DNA from: Dryas octopetala
Taxonomy: Eukaryota; Streptophyta; Magnoliopsida; Rosales; Rosaceae
DNA: 64,000 bases
Direction: 5' to 3'
Assembly: GCA_963921425.1 (NCBI GenBank)
Contig: OY992835.1
Location: 372,001-436,000 of the forward strand
The notes beneath the pieces were generated by a model, which worked only from the letters and a program-made list of their open reading frames with translations, did no database searches and was not told where the DNA came from. The translations under genes and the position numbers were made by a program. Of this stretch, positions 51,464 through 63,617 are shown piece after piece (position 1 is the first letter of the stretch; every line of letters begins with the position of its first letter).

Positions 51464-52549
51464 ATGCCTCTTCGACGTGGCCGACAGCCGGGGACGCACC
51501 GTAGAGTCGCTGAAGGTACATATGAGACAGAAGAAGGTTTTGAGTAGTCAATTAATAGATTAGTCGAAGCGGTTACTATTGCTATGCGTACTAGAGCCTT
51601 TCCTGACGGCGAATACAGTATTGAGCGTGCCCGTAGACTTGGGGCCTCAAATTTTCCGGGCACTACTGACCCTAGTGAAGCCAATGAGTGGATAACACAA
51701 CTTGAAAAGATCTTTGAGGTTATGGGATGCCCCGATGACCGAAAATTGGTCTTGGCTACTTTCCTACTAGTGGGTGATGCTTATCATTGGTGGGACTTCG
51801 AGCGTTTGGGACTCACGGCAGACAACATCACTTGGGACAGATTTAGGAGAGTCTTTTATGAGAAGTACTATCCGCGGGGATATTGTGATGAGAAGAGGGC
51901 TGAGTTCCTGAGGCTTAGACATGGATCTATGTCAGTAGCAGGGTATGAGAGAAAGTTTACTGAGCTTTCCAGGTTTTGCCCAGCATTTGTGGCAGACGAA
52001 GCAGATCGATGCTCTAGATTTGAGGAGGGTTTGAGAGACTCCATTCGCACGGCGGTTACTGCGGCTAACCACTCCACCTTCCCTTCACTGAGAGATGCTG
52101 CCATGAGGGTTGAGAGATCTTTAGCTAAACGGAGCAGCATCGGCGATGAGAGACGTCGCCCTTATCAGAGTGCTACAATGGGTGGCCCTAGTCAGGGACC
52201 ATCCAAGAGGAGCAGCTTCAGATCCAGCTCTTCAGGGAGTGGTGGATTCAGAGGTTTCATACGTGAATCAGATGGTAGTAGAGGATTTGGGCATCGACAG
52301 AGCTCTAGTCATCAGTCTGTGAGAAGTTCGACGAGAAATTCAGGAGAGTTCAGTGGGTCCCAGGGTAGTCGAACCCTTAGGACAAATCGTCCACGATGTA
52401 ATCTTTGTGAAAAATACCATGATGGGGTGTGTCGAAGAGGAAGCACGGGTTGTTTTCATTGTGGACAAGCAGGGCATTTCATGAAGGATTGTCCGAACTT
52501 ACACCAGAGGGATAGTGGAGTTTCAGGTTTAGCCCTCCCTCTAGGATAG
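51464..52549 (+). pseudogene. Gypsy gag with an early stop
   Basis: The natural start is ATG at 51464 (MPLRRGRQPGTHRRVAEGTY). An in-frame TAG at codon 28 (51545-51547) breaks it. The frame is then open for 334 codons to 52549. The capsid region reads DPSEANEWITQLEKIFEVMG, with VGDAYHWW, and is followed by a zinc knuckle CFHCGQAGHFMKDC (about 52453-52494). The arrangement fits retrotransposon gag of the Tekay/Del or a related Gypsy line. An internal ATG at 51584 could still give a 321-residue protein. Confidence 0.88.
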
Positions 52550-52689
52550 ACTTCTGGGGCCTAGAGTCAGGGGTAAAGAGCAGTACAGACTGCGGGTGCT
52601 ACGTCTAATAGTGGAGCCCAGTCTAGCCATATCAGTAGAGGTGGAGGACAGCAGAAGGGCCAACCAGGACGCCCTAGGACCTAGGACAG

Positions 52690-52821
52690 AGTCTTCGCCA
52701 TGACGCAGCAGGATGCTTTGGCTTCACCGGATGTCATCATGGGTACGTTATCCATCTTTGGGCATAATGCAATATTTTTGATAGACTTTGGGACACACAC
52801 ACACTCTTGCGTGTCACGTAT
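52690..52821 (+). pseudogene. Protease start, truncated
   Basis: Reads VFAMTQQDALASPDVIMGTL, then LIDFGTHTHSCVS. The active-site motif, usually DSGA, is DFGT here, so it is dead. Sequence unrelated to pol follows at once, so reverse transcriptase and integrase were lost by deletion. Confidence 0.75.
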
Positions 52822-53286
52822 TCTTGTTTTGATTGTCGATAAGAGATAAACTTTCTTGATTTGTAGGTTAGAGTGGTTTTCAAATGATTTAAAGGTTTTA
52901 AATTAATTTACTTCGTAATGGTCTTATCGCATTTTCAAGTTTTTATTTTTGAGGCTTACTTAATTTATTTAGGTTCGTTGTTGAGTGATCTCCTTAGTTT
53001 AAATATCCTTGGTTTTCTCGAACGAAAGGAAATGCCAAAATTCATGCATATTTTTAACTTGTGATTGTTGAAAAGAGTTTTGGTTTATAGGTTTTACTAC
53101 AATTTGGATTTCTGTCCAAAAATTTTTTTTGAGTCAAAGGATCAAGTTTAGTCTTGTACGTAAATTATATATTTATATCACGAATCAGAAATTTGAATGG
53201 GCGATAAGAAGTTTGCAACTACAATTCACTTAAATTAAAGATTTCTACTAAATTTCGAGGACGAAATTTTTGTAAGGGGGGAAGGT

Positions 53287-55936
53287 TGTAACGACCCGAC
53301 CCAAATTTTCACTATAAATTTAAATTTTTATTTAACTATGGTTTTAAGAGGTTTATAAAGGATGATTGAATTGTATTTTAAAGATTTTGAGATTTATTTA
53401 GAAAATAAAAAGGGTTTTGATTTAAATTTTGATTTATTTTTGTTTTAATTTGGAGCTTGACCCAAAGTTGACTTTTAAAATAAATGAGCTTTTGATTTTG
53501 ACTTTGGGTCCATTAGATAGGTCTCGAGCCCACAATTTCATAGACACGTAGCACGCGTCGATCCGAGTTACGGTTTGAAAGATACGGACATGTGAAGTGA
53601 AGGGCAATTTTGTAAAATTGACAAATTGGGTTTTAAAAATTTCAAAATCAGATTTCTTTTAGGGATCTCTCTCTCTCTCTAGAACATTCTCTCTCCCCTT
53701 TTTATTTCTCTCTCCCTGTTTTTCTCCTCCCCCGCAGCCACCCCTGCACCAACCGACCACCATCACCACCTAGCCTGTCGTCGACCACCATTGGCCTCGC
53801 CGGCCTCACCGACGTGACCCCCAGGCGCCGACCACTCCCCCCAAGCCTACTCTCTCTCTCTTCATTTTCTCTCTCCCTTTTTTCTCTGTGCGCGACCAAC
53901 CCAGCCACCACCACTGGCCTTCGCCGGCCACCACAACCCATCGACGTGAACCCCACTAGCCGGTCAACAGTTCCAAGCTGCCACCATCACCGACCTGCCA
54001 CCACGCGCACAAGAAAATCATCCAGAAACGCCAAATTTCCGCTGCCTCTACCTCGCTGGATTCCGGGCAAATCCCAGCCCCTTTCATCTCTATTGTTGGT
54101 GAGATTTCTTCCTCTTCCTTTGGGCTTTCATTTTCCTAAACTGATGTTGATTAATTTCGAGTATATGGGAATTTGAAATTTCTGGATTTTTGGAGCCATT
54201 TCGGGTTGTTCTTTAATTATCGGACTAGAGGGTTATTTTTGTTGTTTTGAATAATAAATTCTATTCCTAGGAACCCCAATTGTGGTTTAAGGTTGAAGGA
54301 TTGAGTGGGTTTGAGGAATTAGGCATTTCTTGGTTGAATTTGGAGTTGGGGCAGCCACCTTGGGTAGCACCCACAGTAATTCCGAACCCCCACTTCCATT
54401 CGTGAATTAAGGACTATTTTGGGCATTTGTGGAGTGGGTTGTTGAGCATGGCTACGTGAGTGTGATTGGAGAAGCCGAAGTTGTTTGCAAGTTTAATTTT
54501 GAACGTCGTAAACCGTCGAGTTAGAACGAGTGTCGGGCGTGATGTTAAGTTAAGCACACATCTACGTTTAAGTGTCTTGAGTCGGAACTAATTGTATTTC
54601 GTTGATTGTTTATTCTATAGGCGAGACGACCATGACTCGTGACGATCCAGCGGAGGATCGAAGCTAGGGCTATCTCTGTGAGTGGACTTTATTTTGCAAA
54701 TACTTTTCTAAATTCATGATTTATTCATTTGGTTATTGAATTTGTTTGAGAGATAATAGAAGTTGAATTGGATCTTTGATTTGGAAGTGTTTTCTTAAAT
54801 TATGATTTTATTATTTGGTTATCATGAGTTTTGAATTAGAAATATTGATTTGAGAGTTAGACATTTTCCTTATGAACATATGTGGTAAATTTCAATGGTT
54901 TAAGTATCGTTTGACATGGATTTGATTTGAGTTTTATGAAGTTAAATGAGCAGTTTTAAACCGCTATATTAGTACCCCCTTCAGCAGGTATAGATTTGCC
55001 CTTCACTCGCCTAGAGATGACTCGGCGGTGTGTGACCAGCACTCGCTCTGCACTTGCCTAGTTGGCGGTGTACGACCAGCATTTGCGCTGCACTTGCCTA
55101 GTCGGCGGTGTATGACCAGCATCACAGCAGGTATAGATTTGCTCTGCACTTGCCTAGAGATGACTCGGCAGTGTATGACCAGTAGTTTCCCCGGGTACTA
55201 GTGTGGCGTGAGTTTTCAGTTGTGAGGTATTTTAAAGAATTATATTACACCAGTAAATGTTTTAAATGACAGTTTCAGTAAGACATTGCGTATTGTTTCA
55301 GATATTTTAACAGTTTTACAGCTTGAGAGTATTAATTGTTTTTCAAAGTTTGATTTACAGTTCGAGGTGATTTAAAATGGATTTGAAAGAAGAGATTTTA
55401 AAAGTATTTTGAAAGCTGGGGGATTTCAAAGAGTGATGTGAGGTTTTAGAGCTAAATGTGTTTTTGAAGGATTTTATGAACAGGAAGATTTGTCTTGTTT
55501 TCGTTTCCATAAACCTGTCCACTCACTGAGTTTATCTCACGATTTACCTTGTTTTGTCTTAAATTGTCCCCCCCCCCAGGTAGTAGCTTTGGTGGAGGTC
55601 GAGCCAATTACGTCGAGGCATTTACATCCATCTTCTTACTCGAACCTTGTAGGCGCCATTTAATTTTTGTAGAAATTTCCTTGTAGTAGAATAGTGGCTC
55701 AAATAACCACTCTTAAATTTTAAGTTGGTTTCTCTGTGAAATTGTTGGGTTTGAGACCCTTTTTGGTTGTGGTAGAGGTGGTTCATGTTTTAGAAGTGCT
55801 TTAACAGGTTTTGAAAATTTTGGGTTAATCCATTTTCAGGGGAGGTTCTGCCAAATTTTCGGTAGGATTTTCCTTGATTTTGGATTCCCACAGGACCTCT
55901 CCGAGTTTTAAGGTAAAATCCGGGGGGGTCCTGTCA
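53287..55936 (+). repeat. 3' LTR of the gag-only Gypsy element
   Basis: 2,650 bp, full form. Parts: TGTAACGACCC start, shared promoter-like block with GTAGCACGCGTCGATCCGAG (53548-53567), CT-rich and GC-rich leader (53660-54080), degenerate 57-bp minisatellite (54985-55190), C-run near 55569, end GGGGGGGTCCTGTCA. Confidence 0.92.
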
Positions 55937-57476
55937 TCACTTGATACCTTCTTACAAAAAGAAATATGATTTGAGCACAAAAATAGAAGATTTGTACGGT
56001 AAACCTTGATTTTTCTTTAAAAATTCAAACTTTAAGCAATTCAAGTGAACCAAAAACTAAGGAACAATTAGAGTTCAAAAAGGTTTGTGTTTAAAAGATT
56101 AACCATAAAACTAAAATGTGGAAAGAGGATCTAACTACCCATAATATATGACATTATGGATGAAAGATGGTCTCTTTCTAATTTTAATATCAAGATCGAT
56201 CTAGAGCTTTTAGGATCTAAACAAAGGAAAAATTAACATAAAAGCCTTACTTGATAATATTTATGGTGGTGCTTCCCCCTTACCTTGGTAAGGGGGTTTA
56301 GTGACCACTCATGAACTTAGAACTTAGATAAAAATAAAGAAGAAATAAACAAGCATGTAATTTAAAGAACAAGAAAATAAATAACACTACTAACCATAAA
56401 GTAAAGAACTACATAAAATAAAAGACATAAAGTAAATAAAAGATTTGGAGAAGAGAGACATATATTAAAGTTTCATTATATAAAAATGCAAGAAAATTAC
56501 ATTCTTATTCTCTTTCATACATCATAACCAAAAGGCTTGAAAGAGAAATCCTAAGAGAATACTGGAAAGAGGCAAAAAATTAAAATGTATAGAAAAAGAT
56601 GTAAAGGAAGAGCTAAAGACTCCTTTAAATAGGCAAAGACTAGGGTAGTGAGTGAACAAAATATTTGAAGGTTTGGACATGTGTCAACAAGAGAGAGAGT
56701 GACAAAATGAAAGGATAGACATGGAATGGAAGGCTGGAGCAAGGCTGGGAACCGCCTAGAAATCTGCTACGTGTCAACCATTGATTGAGTGGAGGGAAGA
56801 TTAATCAAGAGAGAAGATCGGCGGAAATGAAAGAGAGGCAGCTGGCGGCTTGGAGCTTGGCTTGCGGCTCAGTGGCTCATGTGGGTTGCAGAAGTGAGAG
56901 AAAGAGGAGGAAGCTGCTGGCGGCTTGGCGCTTGGCTTGCGGCTCGGTGGCTCACGTGGGTTGCAGAAGTGAGAGAAAGACTACAATTGCGCCACGTGTC
57001 GCACCGTGGAAGGCCAAATGTTTGATTAATCAAACAAATGGTTGCTGGGCAAAAGGAAATAGAGGAAGCGGGCTGGGCTTCTCCCTGGCTCAGTGACCGT
57101 TCGACTTTCAGGAGCCGGGCTGGGCTTGCACAAGTGGGCTTCTTCTTCTTTCTTTCCTTTCTCTTGGGCTGGGCTAAAACATTTATCTCATTCTTCTTTT
57201 GGGCTTCATTCTTCTAAACTCTTTTATGCTATTTTTGGGCTTTTTTAAAATTACAAACCTACAAAACACAAATAAAACACATAAAATTCTTAAATTTAAA
57301 TCTAGTCTAAATAAAATACCAACCTACTAAATTCTAAGGAATATGACCAAAACTAATAAAACCCACTAATTAACTAAATTATAAAAATAAGAAGTAAAAC
57401 ACTAAAAATGCTAAAAAATATAGACAAAAATGTATGATTTTTAAGGATATAGAATATATAGAAATTGAGCCCAACA

Positions 57477-59192
57477 AATACCCCCAAACTTACATTTTGT
57501 TAGTACTCGAGCAAAATTAAGATAAAAAAAAAAAATTGATTACTTCAAATTTTCTTAGAGAAATTCTATCATTCAAATGCATAAACTTCGGAAACAAAAT
57601 TTAACTACCCTAACACTTAAACATGCTTTCAAGAATATGAACAAAAGATTAAATATTATTCAAAGTGGTAAAATCATCTTTAAATACTATAAACTCAAAA
57701 TGTAAATGCACAAAGCCAACAAAGAATGCAAAATTCAATCTCAAGGTGAAATGAAAATTGAATCACCTTTGGAAATTTTGCTTTGACTTCACATCTCACA
57801 AGATAAATCACTCACAAATAATGCATTCGGAGATGGGTTGATTTATTTTCTCTCAAGTTATATGTGAGTATGAGTAAATGTGAACAATTTTCAAAGATAA
57901 CTTACATATAAGTAGCATGAAGAACAAAAACATAAAGAAAGACAAGATCTTATGAAAGGAAATCAAATACATGAAAATGTTTGAATCAAGCATTTAAATT
58001 CCTACTCATTCTCTCTCCACATTCTAACCAAACTCTTTTTAAGATCAAATAGGACTTTTATTGGCTTGTAATGTAAGACTAAGGTGGAAAATGTAAGAGA
58101 CTTCTGAGAAAAATTATTTGAAAATAAAATGATACTAAAACATTTCATTTTCTCTCATTTTTCCTTTTTTTTTTTACATTTCTTTTTATTGAAGAAAATA
58201 ATAACATCAAGAGAGATACTAATGACATAATGCCAATTTTTACTTTTTCTAACAATTCTCAGAAAATGGGTGATAGTATTTAACAAACGAAAAAGACTAA
58301 AAATTAAGGCTCAAAAGGAATACTAGTGGTAAAGTTTTATTTAATGAAAAATGATAGCAAGAAAGGCTCAAACTTAATAAAAAATGGCCTAAAATCATTT
58401 CCTAGGTTGAGAAATGATTATGATACTTCAATTGAACTAAAGGAACTTCAAGTGCCATGATTCAAAATTCAATGTCATTTTCAAGTAATTTGACCAAACA
58501 AAAAAGAATAATGAGATCATCAACGACATAATGTGGAGCCAATAAAAATTTAGAGATAAATGTATAACACTCACAAAAATAGAATGGCTCTAAGCTCACT
58601 AGGGTCAAGTCTCCATTATTTTTCCTTAGGTAATTCATTTCAAATTTCACTCTTCAATTTCAAAATGCAATTATTGGCTTAAGTGCAAATATATTTCAAG
58701 TTCAGAAAAAAAAAAATGATTCTATCACGAAAATAATAGGAAATCTAATGAGAGATATTCATATTTTCCATGCAAAAATATTAAAGTAGAGAATCATGTA
58801 TTTCCTAAAGCTAAGCATTGAATGCAAGAAAATCAATCTCATCATGGTGAAGCAATCAACATAAAAACAAAACTAAAACTTTTTTTTTTAACTGGAAAAG
58901 TACTAGAAAATTCAAGTAAAATTTCAAAACTCTACTCCAAAATCTAAATCAAACATTGTCCTCAATGATTGGAAAAGAAAAACATGACAATGACAAGAAA
59001 TAAGAAAGAAGATGGTGAAAAGAAATTACCTGAAAGAGGATACTCTCATGTTTTTGAAATTACCAACAATGAAGCTCAACAAATAAGGATTGATAATTCT
59101 CAAAGATATGAAAAGAATATACACATTAAAAGAAAGAAAAAGAAAAGAAAAAAAAAGAAAAAAAAATTCTAAATTAATTAACTAAACAAAGA
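57477..59192 (-). mobile_element. Athila internal 3' region, non-coding now
   Basis: Between pol and the 3' LTR of the Athila-type element. In this family the region often carries an env-like ORF. Here it is AT-rich, and I see no frame of note. Confidence 0.5.
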
Positions 59193-62100
59193 ACATCAAT
59201 CATGATAAAACGGATCACAAAGTAAGACCTCTTCAACTTCAGAATTTTGGAACTCAAGAAATGGTTTCAATCGTTGACCATTGATTTTAAACACATCACC
59301 ATTTTTAGGATTTTCAACTTCAACCGCCCAATGAGGAAAAATAATGCGAACAAGGAAAGGACCAGTCCAACAAGACTTCAATTTTCTAGGAAAAAGATGC
59401 AAATGAGAATTATACAAAAGGACTTTTTGATTAAGTGAAAAAGTTTTCCTCAAAATGTGTTTATCGTAGAACACCTTCATACGGTTCTTGTAAGTTTTAG
59501 CACAATCATATGCATCCTTGCTTAGTTCCTCAAGCTGATTTAACTGGAGCTTCCTATGGGTTCCTGCTTTGTCTATAGCAAAATTAAATTGTTTTATGGC
59601 CCAAAATACTCTATGTTCCAATTCAACAAGTAGATGACATGCTTTCCCAAAAACTAGTGATAAGGAGACATTCCAATAGGGGTTTTAAAAGCGGTTCGGT
59701 AAGCCCACAACGCATCAATGAGTCGCAAAGACCAATCTTTTTAGGACGGGTTAACGGTTTTCTCCAAGATATGTTTAATCTCCCTATTAGAAATCTCAAC
59801 TTGACCACTTATTTGGGGATGGTAAAGGATGGCAACTCGATAAGTGACGCCATAATTTTTCATTAAATGTTCAAATGACTTATTACATAAATGCTTCCCA
59901 CCATCATTAATGATAGCGCATGGGGTCCCAAATCGACTGAAAATGTTTTCCTTCAAGAAACGAAGCACTACCCTATGGTCATTGGTTTTACATTCAATTT
60001 CCTCTACCCACTTGGACATATAATCCATACCCACAAGTATGTACAAATTGCCAAAAGAATTAGAAAAAGGTTCCATAAAATCAATGCCCCAAACATCGAA
60101 GATTTCTACAATAAGGATTGGGTTTAAAGGCATCATGTTTCTCTTAGTGAGACTCCCTAACTTTTGGCATCTCTCATAAGATTGGCAATACACATGGGCA
60201 TCACGGAAAATGGAATGTCAATAGAAACCACATTGAAGGATCTTGGCGACAGTTTTCTTAGCACTAAAGTGGCCTTCCACACGTATGGTCATGGAAAAAA
60301 GAAATGATATTGGATTGCTCACTATTTGGGACACATCTCATAATGATTTGATCAGGGCAATATTTCTACAAGTAAGGATCATCCCAAAAATAATGCTTGA
60401 CCCTAGCTAGAAACTTAGATCTATCTTGCTTGGTCCAATGGGAAGGCATCTCATTAGTGACAAGGAAATTCACAATATCCGCATATCATGGTGTTTGAGA
60501 AACAAACATAAGTTGTTCATCAAGAAATGTCTCAGTGATGGGAATAGACTCCTCACATGACTCAACTATCAATCTAGAAAGATGATCGGCAACCACATTT
60601 TCGATTCCTTTTTGTCACGAATTTCAATGTCAAATTCTTGGAGCAAAAGGATCCAATGGATTAGGCTGGGTTTAGCATCTTTTTTAGACAAAAGGTATTT
60701 TAAAGCTGTATGATTGGAATAAACAATAACCTTAGTGCCTAAAAGGTAAGACCTAAACTTGTCTAACGCAAAGACAACCGCCAAAAGTACTTTTTCAGTG
60801 GTGGAATAGTTGAGTTGGGCATCAGTGAGGGTTTTGCTTGCATAGCAAATGACATGGGGCAACCTACCAACTCGTTGTCCCAAAACGGCACTTATGGCGT
60901 AATCGGATGCATCACACATAATCTCAAAGGGTTCACTCCACACAGGAGGTCTAAGGATGGGAGCAGAGGTCAACAATGACTTAAGTGTATCAAAGGCACA
61001 GATACAATCATCATCAAAGACAAATGAGGAATCCTTGGCAAGTAAATTGCACAATGGACGTGAAATTTTGCTAAAATCTTTGATGAATCTTTGATAAAAA
61101 CCGGCGTGTCCTAAGAAAGATCTAATTTCCTTAACAGTACTTGGAGGTGGAAGATTAGAAATTAGATCAACTTTTGCTTTATCAACCTCAATTTCCTTAT
61201 AAGAAATGATATGTCCTAATACAATACCCTTTTTGACCATGAAGTGGCATTTTTTCCAATTTAAAACAAGATTTTTCTCCTTCTATCGAATTAAAACCAA
61301 TGAAAGATGATGCAAACATTCATTAAAATAAGACCCAAAGACGGAAAAATCATCCATAAAAACCTCAAGGAACCGCTCTACCATGTCGGAGAAAATAGAA
61401 ATCATGCACCTTTGAAAGGTGGCGGGTGCATTACATAACCCAAAAGGCATGCGACGGTAAGCGAAAGTACCAAATGGGCAAGTGAAGGTGGTCTTTTCTT
61501 GGTCCTCGGGTGCAATGAGAATTTGGTTATACCCAGAATAACCATCAAGGAAGCAATAATAGGCATGACCGGCTAACCTCTCAAGCATTTGGTCAATGAA
61601 AGGAAGAGAGAAGTGGTCTTTCCTAGTGACGGCATTCAATTTCCTATAATCTATGCACACACGCCAACCGATTTGCACTCGTGTAAGAATCAATTCATTG
61701 TCATCATTGTTCACAACGGTGATGCTAGATTTCTTTGGAACAACTTGGACAGGGCTCACCCAATGATTATAAAAAATGTGGTAAATGACACCAACATCTA
61801 ACAATTCAAAACCTCACTCCTCACTACTTCCTTCATGGCAGGATTTAAACGTCTTTGGCGCTCACATGAAGTCTTAGTGTTATCCTCTAAATGGATCCTA
61901 TGCATGACAATGGATGGAGAAATGCCTTTGATGTCAGCAATCAACCAACATATGGCTCCCTTATGTTCCCTCAAAATTTCCACAAGCTTGCATTCTTGCT
62001 CATCATTTAAATCGGAGGCTATGATCACGGGCAAGGTATCGGAAGATCCTAAAAACACATACTTGAGGTTATCAGGTAATGGTTTGAGATCTAACTTGGG

Positions 62101-62545
62101 TGGCTCAACAGTGGAAGTAAGTGGAGGATTTTTGGAAAGAGGAAGAGGTTCTACCCTTGGTTTCCAATTGGTGGTGTTCATGATAGGTGTGAAGTCCAAA
62201 AGTGCATTGACTTCTTCTATGGCTTCATTAAAATCAAAGTCACAACCAAAGTGGGCTATGCATGCTTCTAGTGGGTCCTCAACATTATCCCTAAGGAAAG
62301 AGTCTACCATTATTTGTTCGATTAAATTAACCTCACAAATGCTATCCTCACCCTCTTGTGGTTGATGACTTATGTTAAAAATATTAAGATTCATAGTTAA
62401 GTTCCCAAACGACAAATTCATGACTCCATTCCTACAATTAATTTGGGCATTTGTGGTGGCAAGGAATGGACGTCCTAAAATTACCGAAATTTGATCACAA
62501 GCAATAAAATATTTGCAAGCATACAAGGCTATGATTTTCAACTCT
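59193..62545 (-). pseudogene. Athila-type Gypsy pol, 5'-truncated and frameshifted
   Basis: Minus-strand order: end of protease (ISVILGRPFLATTNAQINCR), linker, reverse transcriptase (CFLDGYSGYNQI, YRRMPFGLCNAPATFQRCM, FMDDFSVFG), RNase H ([31 protein letters not shown]), integrase core (WGIDFMEPF, INDGGKHLCN, QVEISNREIK) and the integrase C-terminus (HRKLQLNQLEELSKDAYDCA, KVLLYNSHLHLFP). Breaks: a 1-base loss near 61812 before VGVIYH, a TAG near 61283, a frameshift near 60610 in the RNase H tail, and a stop near 59741. No gag or 5' LTR is seen. At about 62545 the sequence changes abruptly. Confidence 0.9.
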
Positions 62546-62639
62546 TAGCAGTTGAGTATTACAGTTCTTTAAATTTGATACGAGGGAATTACATTATTAT
62601 GAAACTTTTAGTTAGTTATTGAAGGTTTTGGTGGTGCAG

Positions 62640-63617
62640 GATGAAGAAGTTGGTGCTTGCTATCAACACAAGGGGAGAGATTTTAAAGTGCCTCTTGTGG
62701 ATGTCCTCCAAGAGGATGACAATGTAGTTGGAGCAAAAAGGGGCTTGGGCATATGGTTAGTTTAACACTTTAACTCACCCTTTAACCCCACAACTTCGTA
62801 CTGAATGACATACATGACTGATAATTAGCATATATATATAATAATGTTCTTTTAATATCTAATTGCATTGTTTACATACATACGTTATATGTTGTTTTGC
62901 AATTTGATTTAGCTAAGTTATGACATGCACTAGCTACTACAAAGAGCTTAATAGAGGAGCAGTTATTCTTACTAACATGATTGGTCTTGGAAACAAGGCA
63001 TGCAGCAAACAAGGTAAGTCTTACATCATTAATTTCCTTCCCTATATCTTTTTTGAGTTCTTTCTTTAACTTGTTGCTATGTCGTTCAAATGGTATGTAG
63101 GTTTGCAAGTACCTATTATCAATTCTCAAGAGTGGTTCTTTTTATTTTTTACTATCTAAATTTATGAATTTAAAACTGGGGATGAGACAAGTCTTCCATT
63201 CTTATATTTTGGTTTCCATTGAACAAGTCTTCTGTTTTTGTAGGTAAAAAAATCTGTCTTTGGAGGTCCAATTTTTATGACTGTGTATTTAAAATTTTGT
63301 TTTTTTGGTATGTTTCTTAACTTAGTTGTATCTTGATGATTGTCTAAGTAGGGTTGTCTACATACGTGACCAAGTAAATTGCACAGTCTAGACTCTCAAG
63401 GTTTTTCCAAAGTTTTACAACTTTTGTCTTCTAGCTATATGTATTTCTTTTTGTTGGTTATATGGTTTGTTGGTGTCAGTTGTCTTAGGTTGCATGATTT
63501 TCACTGATGTTTTTTTTTTTTTTTTTTTTTAAAGTACTTAAAGTTGTCTTATGTTTAATTTTTGTTTGTTGCTTGGGCACAGGTACTCTGTTGTTGGCTA
63601 GGGTGATTGCAGTGTGA
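62640..63617 (+). CDS. Possible 3' exons of an unrecognised gene (three pieces)
   Basis: Three splice-compatible open pieces with agreeing phases: 62640-62755 (DEEVGACYQHKGRDFKVPLV, then DVLQEDDNVVGAKRGLGI), 62934-63013 (YYKELNRGAVILTNMIGLGN, then KACSKQ, strong donor AAG|GTAAGT), and 63583-63617 (TLLLARVIAV and TGA). Flanking sites are GTGCAG, ATG|GTTAGT, CACTAG, AAG|GTAAGT and GCACAG. I do not recognise the protein. It may be a gene fragment carried by a transposon, or chance. Confidence 0.25.

Larger units (their letters stand above)
49905..55936 (+). mobile_element. Non-autonomous Gypsy derivative with gag only (TR-GAG-like)
   Basis: 6,032 bp, with a perfect TCACT duplication at 49900-49904 and 55937-55941. 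LTRs start TGTAACGACCCGACCC and end TGTCA. A degraded primer site lies after the 5' LTR (TTAGTATAAGGGCATTAGG, compare TTGGTATCAGAGC), and the purine tract AAGGGGGGAAGG lies before the 3' LTR. The interior (1.9 kb) has gag and the first part of protease, and no reverse transcriptase, RNase H or integrase. It depends on another element for movement. It interrupts the Athila LTR. Confidence 0.9.
49518..57476 (-). repeat. Athila-type 3' LTR, split by the gag-only Gypsy element
   Basis: The plus strand begins TGTTGTAAAATTTTATTTAC and ends GAGCCCAACA (inverted ends TGTTG/CAACA). Next to its right end, on the minus strand, is the purine tract GTAAGTTTGGGGGTATT, which marks the 3' LTR of a minus-strand element. 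Net length without the insert is about 1.92 kb. Confidence 0.75.
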
